Assembly (NCBI RefSeq): GCF_019038415.1
Contig: NZ_JAFKRG010000019.1
Span: forward strand, 1-64,000
DNA length: 64,000 nucleotides
Direction of reading: 5' to 3'
Source: Synechococcus sp. CCY 9618
Lineage (GTDB): Bacteria > Cyanobacteriota > Cyanobacteriia > PCC-6307 > Cyanobiaceae
A program made the translations under genes and the position numbers. Under the pieces are notes generated by a model, which ran no database searches, was not told the origin of the DNA, and saw nothing but the letters and a program-made list of their open reading frames with translations. Positions 57,110 to 64,000 of this stretch are shown one piece after another. The stretch's first letter is position 1, and each line of letters starts with the position of its first letter.

Positions 57110-58927
57110 ATGCCCTTTCGAAGCAAGACCTGGGATCAGCTCCGGTTGCTGTTGCGGGAGCTGCCTCCCAAGCGCCTTCGCCTTCTGAGCTTGGTGCTGC
57201 TGGCCTCCGTCTTCCAGGGTCTGCTCGACATGTTGCTGGTGGGTCTGATGGCCCGACTTGTCGGCCTGTTGGCGGGGGTGAAGCTTCAGGATCAGATTCC
57301 CGCCATCCGCTTTTTCGGTGGTGGCTTTCTTGATCAGACGGGCTGGCTCCTCGCTCTGCTGATCATCGCCTTCTGGTTCACCTCCGCGGTGAGGTTCGGC
57401 GTCGCGATGATGCAAGGCATCCTGAGTGCGGAGATCTGGACGGATCTGGTCAACAAGGTCTACGCAAACCTGCTCTTGCAGCCCTATGAGTTCTTCACGC
57501 GCCAGCGCACGTCACACTTATCCGCCCGTTTCAACAGAATCCTGAATCGCATCACATCTACTGTGGTGGCGCCGATGATCACCATTGCGGGAAATGCTCT
57601 TTCGTTGATGGTGTTGATCGTTGGTGTCTTTGTTGTCCTGGGCTGGGAGGCCGTGCTGATCTTCGGGCTGCTGATGGGCGCCTATTTGCTCGCTTCCAGG
57701 CTGATCACGCCCTACCTCCGCCTCGCTTCGAAGCAGAAGATCCGCTATTCCCGACGAATCAACATGGTGTTGATGGAGTCCTTGCGCTCCATGCGAGATG
57801 TTCAGCTGTATTCGGCCGAAAACTTTTTTCTCAGTCGCTTCTCAAAAGACGGGGCTGTGGCCAAGAAGTTCGAGCGACTGGACAAAATTCTCCCCGATGT
57901 ACCTCGCTACATCATTGAGCCTGCTGCAATCACCATTCTCTTCCTCGTTGGCCTCGCACCGGCGATCATGGCCCAAGACAGCGATGGGGTACGCCAGGCG
58001 CTGCCGGTGCTGGCGGCGATTCTCGTCGCCCTGCTGAGGATCTCCTCCCCCCTCCAGACGATGTTCAAGAGCATCAACAAGTTGCGAGGTGGCTTGCCCG
58101 AAATCGAGGATGCCCTGCAGCTGCTTCAGATCCGTCCGGACCGGTTGATCCTCTCCTCTCCAGGTGTTCCGAGTCCTGATGGCATGATGCCTCGCCGCTT
58201 CATTCAGCTGGAGAACGTGGGGTTCCGCTACAGCGGCAGCGACCGCGATGTGCTCACCGATGTGAATCTGACCATTCCGGTGGGTTCGCGGATCGCTCTG
58301 GTGGGCCGCACCGGCAGCGGCAAAACCACCCTGGCCCATCTGCTGCTCGGACTGTTCCGCCCCACCCAGGGCAACCTCACCCTGGATGGGGTGCCTGTCA
58401 CCGAGGAGGAACTGCCGGCGTGGCAGGCCAATTGCGCCCTTGTCCCCCAGGACATCCGTCTGCTTGATGCCAGCGTCAGGGAGAACGTGGCTTTCGGCCA
58501 GGACCCCGACTCCATTGATGATGCCGAGGTCTGGGCCTCTCTGGAAGCGGCCCAGTTCCATGAGTACGTCGCAGAGATGCCCTATGGGCTGTTCACGATG
58601 ATCGGCGAGAATGGGGTCAAGCTCTCCGGCGGGCAGCGTCAAAGACTCTGCCTGGCACGGGCTTTCTATCGGCAGGCCAGGGTGCTGGTTCTCGATGAAG
58701 CCACCAGCGCCCTCGACAACAAGACCGAACACGATGTTCTCCAGGCTCTCGATCTCATCGGCCGTCGCTGCACCACGATGGTCATCGCCCACCGGCTCTC
58801 GACAGTCAAGAAGTGCGATCGCATCTATGAAGTCGACCAGGGTCGCATCAAGGCCGACGGCGACTTCAGCACACTGCTCGACATTTCACCCAGCTTCCGT
58901 GAGATGACGATGCTGGAACGCCTCTGA
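57110..58927 (+). CDS. ABC exporter, fused permease-ATPase
   Basis: A 605-residue half-transporter with six membrane helices in residues 20-320 and one ATPase domain: Walker A GRTGSGKTT (399-407), signature LSGGQ (505-509), Walker B VLVLDE (525-530) and H-loop His561. The layout resembles MsbA/PglK lipid or lipid-linked-oligosaccharide flippases. The 3' end is 7 bp from a glycosyltransferase, which supports a polysaccharide export role. The first 900 bases are more AT-rich than the neighbours. Confidence 0.92.
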   Translation: MPFRSKTWDQLRLLLRELPPKRLRLLSLVLLASVFQGLLDMLLVGLMARLVGLLAGVKLQDQIPAIRFFGGGFLDQTGWLLALLIIAFWFTSAVRFGVAMMQGILSAEIWTDLVNKVYANLLLQPYEFFTRQRTSHLSARFNRILNRITSTVVAPMITIAGNALSLMVLIVGVFVVLGWEAVLIFGLLMGAYLLASRLITPYLRLASKQKIRYSRRINMVLMESLRSMRDVQLYSAENFFLSRFSKDGAVAKKFERLDKILPDVPRYIIEPAAITILFLVGLAPAIMAQDSDGVRQALPVLAAILVALLRISSPLQTMFKSINKLRGGLPEIEDALQLLQIRPDRLILSSPGVPSPDGMMPRRFIQLENVGFRYSGSDRDVLTDVNLTIPVGSRIALVGRTGSGKTTLAHLLLGLFRPTQGNLTLDGVPVTEEELPAWQANCALVPQDIRLLDASVRENVAFGQDPDSIDDAEVWASLEAAQFHEYVAEMPYGLFTMIGENGVKLSGGQRQRLCLARAFYRQARVLVLDEATSALDNKTEHDVLQALDLIGRRCTTMVIAHRLSTVKKCDRIYEVDQGRIKADGDFSTLLDISPSFREMTMLERL

Positions 58928-58934
58928 GTCCTCG

Positions 58935-61166
58935 ATGGCCGATTTCATTCTTCTGGCCACTGCCGACTGGGACCATCCGCTCTGGACCAACAAGCAGCAT
59001 GTGGCGATTGCCCTGAGCGAACTTGGCCACCGGGTGCTCTACGTCGAATCGCTCGGTCTTCGTGGGGTTCGGGCCGATCGCACCGACGTTGCAAGGATCC
59101 TGCGGCGCATCCTCCGCGGCCTGAGCCCCCCTCGCCGGGTGCGTGAGCGACTCTGGGTGTGGTCACCGCTGGTGCTGCCCGGTGGGACCACGGGCCTGGC
59201 GCTGAAGCTCAACCGCCGGAGTCTCCGCTTCGGCCTCGGTCTGGCAAGCTTTCTCGTCGGTTTCGGACTGCGGCTGGGTCCCCGACGTCCCCGCCCCCTG
59301 CTCTGGACCTTCAATCCGCTGACAGCGGAGTATTTCCTGTCCCTGAAATCCTTTCGGGGCTCCATCTACCACTGTGTCGACCGGGTTCAGGCCCAGCCGG
59401 GCATGCCGGTGCAGCGGATCGATCAGGCCGAACAAGATCTCTGTCGCACGGTGAATGTGGTGTTCACCTCCGCCCCGCGCCTGCAGGAGGCTCTTGCGCC
59501 TCTCAATCTCGCCACCTACCTATTCGGCAACGTGGCCGACGCCGATCACTTCGCCAAGGCGCAGCAGGGTTCGCAGTCCTGTCCGAGCGAACTGGCTGGC
59601 CTGGAAGGCCCTCTGGTGATGTTCGTGGGCGCCATCGATGCCTACAAGCTCGATCTCCTGATGCTCGAGCGACTGGCGCGCAGCACACCCCAGTGGACCT
59701 ACGTGCTGATCGGCCCCGTCGGGGAGACCGATCCCTCCACCGATGTGGCCCCCCTTCGGCGGCTCTCCAATGTGCGTCTGCTCGGCAGGCGGCCCTACGC
59801 GGATCTGCCCTCCTACCTGGCTCGGGCCGATGTGGCGCTTCTTCCCCTGCAGCTGAACGACTACACCCGGCACATGTTTCCGATGAAGTTCTTCGAATAT
59901 CTCGCGGCGGGATGTCCTGTGGTGGCCACGGCGATCCCCTCCCTCGAGGATCAGGCCGATGTGGCGCTCCTCTGCGCCCCCAGGGCGGAGGAGTTCGAGC
60001 GGGCGATCGCCCTGGTGCTGGCTGGGGGCGGGCCGGCCCTGAGGCAGCGTCTGGAGCGTGCCGGTCTCCACACCTACCGCCGCCGCACCCTGAGCATGCT
60101 CGAGGTGCTGGATCTGCATGGGCTGTTGCCCGCCGATGACGCCACCATCGGCAGGCGGCGCCAAACGTACCAGCACCTGCCAGGCACCCTGGCGGCCCAG
60201 ATCCCCATTGCGCTGGCCGGCCTGCTGGATCGACTGGGGCGGCATGGTCAGGCCCTTTCCCTGCTGCAGCGGCTGCAACAGCGCTGGCCCCGCAATCCCG
60301 CCCTGCTGTCGGCACTGGAGCCGCGACTGCTGGCGGCAGGGCAGTACGGCCAGGCCCTGGAGTTGATCGAGCTCCTGTGGGGCGAGACCGCCGATATCGA
60401 TTTCCTGCATCGTCTGCTGTTCCGACGCGGCGCCCGGCCCGCCGTCAAGGCCGACCAGCTCCGCCTGTTCGCCACCCTGGCGTCCAGCCAGGTGCTGCCG
60501 ATGCACTACACCGGCTACTGCCGGGTGGTGTCCACCTACCGGGCCGTCGACGTGAAGGACGAGGAGGCGATCCGTGCCAGCCTCTCGCCCCTGGAGTGCC
60601 TGCTCGATGCGCTGGAGCAGGATCCCGGCACGTTCCGCTGTCTGCGCTCCAACCGGGAGAACCGTGCCAAGTTGCTGATTTCGGCCCAGCTGGCCCTTCT
60701 CCGTGCCCAACTCGGCCTGCAGGACTGGCGGGCTCTGGATGCCTGCGGCAGGCGGCTGATGCGCTGCGTGGAGCGCTACCGGCCGGAGTGCATCGATCCG
60801 AACACGGCGGCTCGCATGACCAGGAACATTCTCCGTTGCCTCACCATCGAGGCCCTGCTGGCCTGGGGCGCCTGCGATGCGTCCCGCTACGACCGGGCCA
60901 TCGACCAGATCCACCGTCTCGCTCGCGCCTGTGAGCTTCCGGCGCTGCAGCCCTACATCGCCTCTGCCCAGGAGGACCACCCCGGCTTCGCGGCCGAGCT
61001 GTTGCGCCATCTCGAGCCCTGCCGCTGGGAGGCGTCGTCTCCCGCCTCACGGCCCCCCTTCGAACAACTGGTCGGAGCCATGATCCTCGTGCTCGAACCC
61101 CGACTCGACTGGAGCAAGACCGAGAAGGCCAGGCGCACCTTCGGTGGCCTGGCGGCTGTCGCATGA
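58935..61166 (+). CDS. Glycosyltransferase with long C-terminal helical extension
   Basis: A 743-residue protein. Residues 1-390 form a GT-B glycosyltransferase (FVGAIDAYKLDLLMLERLA, LLGRRPYADLPSYLARADVALLP, FPMKFFEYLAAGCPVVAT). The remaining 350 residues are helical and resemble degenerate TPR-like repeats (ALSLLQRLQQRWPRNPALLSALEPRLL, QALELIELLWGE). Coupled to the next gene by an ATGA overlap. Confidence 0.85.
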   Translation: MADFILLATADWDHPLWTNKQHVAIALSELGHRVLYVESLGLRGVRADRTDVARILRRILRGLSPPRRVRERLWVWSPLVLPGGTTGLALKLNRRSLRFGLGLASFLVGFGLRLGPRRPRPLLWTFNPLTAEYFLSLKSFRGSIYHCVDRVQAQPGMPVQRIDQAEQDLCRTVNVVFTSAPRLQEALAPLNLATYLFGNVADADHFAKAQQGSQSCPSELAGLEGPLVMFVGAIDAYKLDLLMLERLARSTPQWTYVLIGPVGETDPSTDVAPLRRLSNVRLLGRRPYADLPSYLARADVALLPLQLNDYTRHMFPMKFFEYLAAGCPVVATAIPSLEDQADVALLCAPRAEEFERAIALVLAGGGPALRQRLERAGLHTYRRRTLSMLEVLDLHGLLPADDATIGRRRQTYQHLPGTLAAQIPIALAGLLDRLGRHGQALSLLQRLQQRWPRNPALLSALEPRLLAAGQYGQALELIELLWGETADIDFLHRLLFRRGARPAVKADQLRLFATLASSQVLPMHYTGYCRVVSTYRAVDVKDEEAIRASLSPLECLLDALEQDPGTFRCLRSNRENRAKLLISAQLALLRAQLGLQDWRALDACGRRLMRCVERYRPECIDPNTAARMTRNILRCLTIEALLAWGACDASRYDRAIDQIHRLARACELPALQPYIASAQEDHPGFAAELLRHLEPCRWEASSPASRPPFEQLVGAMILVLEPRLDWSKTEKARRTFGGLAAVA

Positions 61167-62314
61167 GCTCAGGCCGGCGCATCGCCTTCTATATCGATTC
61201 ACTGAAACTCGGGGGCGCCGAGCGGGTTCTGCTCCAGTGGGCCCACTGGTGCCGGGAGGCCGGCTGGGCGGTGGTGGTGCTGACGCGGCGGGGAGCCGAC
61301 CTGGACGCCTATCCCCTGCCGCCCGGGGTGGAGCGCTGGGTGGAGAGTGCCGACCCCGCCTGGCTCTCCCGGCTCGGATGGGGCGCCTTCCCCTGGCGGG
61401 TCTGGCGCCTGCGGCGGCGGTTGCAGCGCGGCAGCGTCCGTCTGGCCGTGGGGGTCACCACCCTGCCGGCGGTGAAGCTGTTGCTGGCCTGCCGCGGCAC
61501 CGCCATCCCCTGTGTGGTGTCGGAGCGGAACTACCCGCCCGCCAAACTCCCCTCCCTGCCATGGCGCTGGCTGCGCCGCCTGACGTATCCATGGGCCGCT
61601 CTGCACCTGGTTCAGACGGACACCACGGCCTCGTGGCTGCGGCGCCACTGTGGCGTGCGCAGCCAGTTGCTCCTCCCCAACCCGGTGGTCTGGCCTCTGC
61701 CCCGCGGTGCGCCGATGCTGGAGCCTGAGCGCTGGCTGCCGGCCGATGCGCCAGTGGTGCTGGCTGCCGGCACCAAAGCGCATCAGAAGGGTTTCGATCG
61801 GCTGGTGCGGGCCCTGCCGGCCCTGCTGCGCCACGTTCCGGAGCTGCGTCTGGTGATTCTCGGTCTTCCCTCCAACCCGTACCACGGGGTGGATCAGCAG
61901 GCCTTGCTCCGGGGCCTGCTCGGTGAGGATCCCGCGCAGGAGCGTCTGGTGATGCCCGGTCCGGTCGGCAACATCGCCGACTGGTACGGACGGGCCACCG
62001 TGTTCGCCCTGCCTTCGCGCTACGAGGGGTTTCCCAACGTGCTGCTCGAGGCGATGGCCGCCGGCTGTGCCTGTGTGGCGTCCGACTGCCCCACCGGGCC
62101 GGCTGAACTCATCCGTCCCGGCGTCGACGGGGTGCTGCTCGGTGTGGATGCCGATGCGCAGGACTGGGCCGATGCAATGGTCCGGCTGCTCAGGGACCCT
62201 GACGAGCGCCGGCGCCTCGGCAGCAGGGCCAGGGAGGTGCGGCGGCGTTTCGATGCGTCAGCATTGCGGCTCCGTTTTCTGGGCCGGATGGAGGAACTGC
62301 TTGCCGATGGATGA
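61163..62314 (+). CDS. Glycosyltransferase, GT4 family
   Basis: A 383-residue GT-B enzyme with the N-terminal loop DSLKLGGAERVLLQWA, the central VLAAGTKAHQKGFDRLVRALP, and PSRYEGFPNVLLEAMAAGCACVASDCPTGPAELI, quoted here in part (RYEGFPNVLLEAMAAGCACV). It overlaps the genes on each side (4 and 8 bp), giving a tightly coupled string of transferases. Confidence 0.93.
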   Translation: MSSGRRIAFYIDSLKLGGAERVLLQWAHWCREAGWAVVVLTRRGADLDAYPLPPGVERWVESADPAWLSRLGWGAFPWRVWRLRRRLQRGSVRLAVGVTTLPAVKLLLACRGTAIPCVVSERNYPPAKLPSLPWRWLRRLTYPWAALHLVQTDTTASWLRRHCGVRSQLLLPNPVVWPLPRGAPMLEPERWLPADAPVVLAAGTKAHQKGFDRLVRALPALLRHVPELRLVILGLPSNPYHGVDQQALLRGLLGEDPAQERLVMPGPVGNIADWYGRATVFALPSRYEGFPNVLLEAMAAGCACVASDCPTGPAELIRPGVDGVLLGVDADAQDWADAMVRLLRDPDERRRLGSRAREVRRRFDASALRLRFLGRMEELLADG

Positions 62315-63584
62315 CCTCTGGGTGGTGTTGCCCCACCTCGGTGCCGGCGGCGCCCAGAAGGTGGCTCTGCTGGCGGCCGACCACTTCGCGTCCCAGGGCT
62401 ACAGGGTGCGGGTGCTGACGCTGACGCACGGCCACCCCGTCGCCCATCGGCTGCCCCCCGGAGTGGAGCATATGGACATCGGTCCGGATCTGCTCCACCC
62501 GTGGCTCGGCGACTACTGGAACCGTTCGCTGCCGGCCCGTGGCCGCCGCTTCTGCATTGCCCAGCTGATCAAGCTCCGCCGCTGGGTGATCAAGGGGCTT
62601 CTCTGGCTGCTCTGGCCATGGATCGAGCGCCGCGCCTGGCCTGGGGAGACGGGGCTGCCGCTGCGGCTCCTCCACGCCGGCATGGCCAGGATCGGAGGCC
62701 ACAAGCTCCTGCGCCTGAGGGAGCTGTTCGTCCAGGAGCGGCCGCGCCGCGTGCTGGCGCTGCTCACCCGCACGAACATCCTCTGCTGCAACGCCGCCTG
62801 GGACCTGCCGATTCACCTGGTGGTGTCCGAGCGCAATGATCCGAGCCGCCAGAAGCTCGAGGGCCTCTGGGCGCGGCTGCGGCTCGTTCACTACCGCCGT
62901 GCCGACGTGGTGACCGCCAACACCGAGGGGGTGCTGCGGGCGCTGCAGGCGATGGGGCACTGGCGGCGCCTCGAACTCCTGCCCAATCCACTGCCGGCGG
63001 GTGTCGGTCGGGGCGGGGCGATCGAGGCGGTGCCGCAACAGCGCGAGCTTCTGGCGGTGGCCCGCCTCGTGCACCAGAAGGGGCTGGATCTGCTGATCCG
63101 CGCCCTGGCCAGCCTGGGGGGGGATTCGACCTGCGCTGACTGGCGGCTGGTGCTGGTGGGGGATGGGCCGGAGCGGGCCGCCCTGGCGGCCCTGGCCGCA
63201 CGGGAGGGCGTGGCCGATCGGGTGCTGTTCGAGGGATTCAAGAGCGATCCGGTCCGGTACATGGCCCGGGCTTCCGTGTTCGTGCTGCCCTCCCGCTTCG
63301 AGGGGATGCCCAACGCCCTGCTGGAGGCGATGGCATCGGGACTGGCTGTGGTGGTGAGCGATGCCTCGCCGGGCCCGCTGGAGATGGTGGACCCTGGCGT
63401 CAACGGGCTGGTGGTGCCCAGCGAGGATGTGGAGGCCCTCGCCGATGCCCTGGGCCGGCTGATGGCGGATCAGGCGCTGCGTGAGCGGCTCGGGGCGGCG
63501 GCCCGGCAGCGCCTGCGGTCCCTCGACTGGGACGTGGTCGAACCCCACTGGCGCTCGGTGCTGGCGTTGCCGGCGCTGCCATGA
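62307..63584 (+). CDS. Glycosyltransferase, GT4 family
   Basis: A 425-residue GT-B enzyme beginning MDDLWVVLPHLGAGGAQKVALLAADHF. SERNDPSRQ and the C-terminal RFEGMPNALLEAMASGLAVV with AVARLVHQKGLDLLIRALA match GT4. It resembles the preceding gene over its whole length, so the two are probably old duplicates. Start at ATG 62307 inside the previous gene; stop overlaps the next start as ATGA. Confidence 0.93.
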   Translation: MDDLWVVLPHLGAGGAQKVALLAADHFASQGYRVRVLTLTHGHPVAHRLPPGVEHMDIGPDLLHPWLGDYWNRSLPARGRRFCIAQLIKLRRWVIKGLLWLLWPWIERRAWPGETGLPLRLLHAGMARIGGHKLLRLRELFVQERPRRVLALLTRTNILCCNAAWDLPIHLVVSERNDPSRQKLEGLWARLRLVHYRRADVVTANTEGVLRALQAMGHWRRLELLPNPLPAGVGRGGAIEAVPQQRELLAVARLVHQKGLDLLIRALASLGGDSTCADWRLVLVGDGPERAALAALAAREGVADRVLFEGFKSDPVRYMARASVFVLPSRFEGMPNALLEAMASGLAVVVSDASPGPLEMVDPGVNGLVVPSEDVEALADALGRLMADQALRERLGAAARQRLRSLDWDVVEPHWRSVLALPALP

Positions 63585-64000
63585 CGGCCTCCGGCGGTGG
63601 AGCTGCCGGCCACCTGCGGCTGCTAGTGCTGGCACCCAGCCGGCGGGCCGCCACCGAGACCTTCGTGCGTGCCAACCTGCAGCGCCTTCCCTTCGACACG
63701 ATCGCCTGCTTCGGAGACGAGCGCCCCTGGCGGCAGCCGCTGCGGCTGGCCTACGGCCTCGCCATCCTCCTGAGCAAGGCCCTCACCCGCCTCGGCCTGC
63801 TGCGCCTGGCGACGCTGCCCGGCTCGCTGGTGGCCTGGCTGCTGATCCGCCGTCACCGCCCCGATGTGGTGATGGTGGAGTTCGGCTTCCATGCCGTGCG
63901 GGTGATGGAGGCCGCCGCCTGGAGCGGGGTGCCGCTGGTGGTGCACTTCCGTGGCTCGGATGCCTCCGCCGACCGCCGGGTCAGGGTGCTGAGGGAGCGC
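63581..64000 (+). CDS. Glycosyltransferase, N-terminal part (runs off the window)
   Basis: The first 140 residues of a GT-B type protein: HLRLLVLAPSRRAATETFVRANLQRLP and VVMVEFGFHAVRVMEAAAWSGVPLVVHFRGSDAS, quoted in part (VPLVVHFRGSDAS). The frame stays open to the last base. ATGA overlap with the upstream transferase places it in the same operon. Confidence 0.85.
   Translation, partial: MTASGGGAAGHLRLLVLAPSRRAATETFVRANLQRLPFDTIACFGDERPWRQPLRLAYGLAILLSKALTRLGLLRLATLPGSLVAWLLIRRHRPDVVMVEFGFHAVRVMEAAAWSGVPLVVHFRGSDASADRRVRVLRER

Overview
The window comes from a high-GC unicellular cyanobacterium of the Cyanobium / Synechococcus (alpha-cyanobacterial) type. The evidence is direct: psaC (photosystem I), ndhS (photosynthetic NDH-1), a ferredoxin-type heme oxygenase (ho1), a cyanobacterial group-2 sigma factor fragment, GCGATCGC (HIP1) octamers, a cyanobacterial type-A RNase P RNA, and glycolate dehydrogenase subunits glcE/glcF. 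No plasmid, phage, CRISPR or intact transposase genes were seen.

Layout. 1-13.0 kb: sigma factor 3' end, a 2OG-Fe(II) oxygenase-like protein, MAPEG, mutY, tsaE, ahcY, dedA, ssb, the mreB-mreC-mreD set followed by a solitary sugar-type binding protein, an orphan OmpR-family response regulator, and lysS. 13.0-20 kb: a tightly overlapping ergothioneine (hercynine) cluster egtB-egtD plus two small associated genes and a YdcF protein, divergent from a cysteine synthase that is translationally coupled to a degenerate Ser/Thr kinase-like membrane protein. 20-31.4 kb: smpB, ruvB, a TPR protein, an M20 amidohydrolase, a HEAT-repeat protein, a perfect palindrome, a TPP riboswitch with thiC, a degraded rfbF-rfbG pseudogene, tkt, fabF-acpP and psaC. 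31.4-39 kb: glmS and manC, convergent and each followed by an 82-nt structured element sharing a core, then rimM, ndhS, rnc, rnpB, an HpsJ-like gene and a PEP-CTERM protein. 39-53.4 kb: tRNA-Arg(CCT), glgP, a Na+/H+ antiporter, a hydrolase and an epimerase, glcE and glcF with an oppositely oriented DUF1537 kinase between them, icd and ho1. 53.4-64 kb: a polysaccharide region with five glycosyltransferases (one cut by the window end), an acyltransferase-3/SGNH protein and an ABC exporter.

The most unusual signal is the pair of 82-nt elements immediately after the glmS and manC stop codons. Both have two 21-nt arms that are complementary to each other but unrelated between loci. Both enclose a 40-nt core that is nearly identical and sits in the same orientation relative to the gene it follows. 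Other points of note are the hpsJ-rnpB-rnc tandem with only 4 and about 15 nt between genes, the rfbF/rfbG remnant, the kinase gene lodged between glcF and glcE, and repeated convergent 3' overlaps. GC and codon comments are by eye; no alignment, folding or database search was run.
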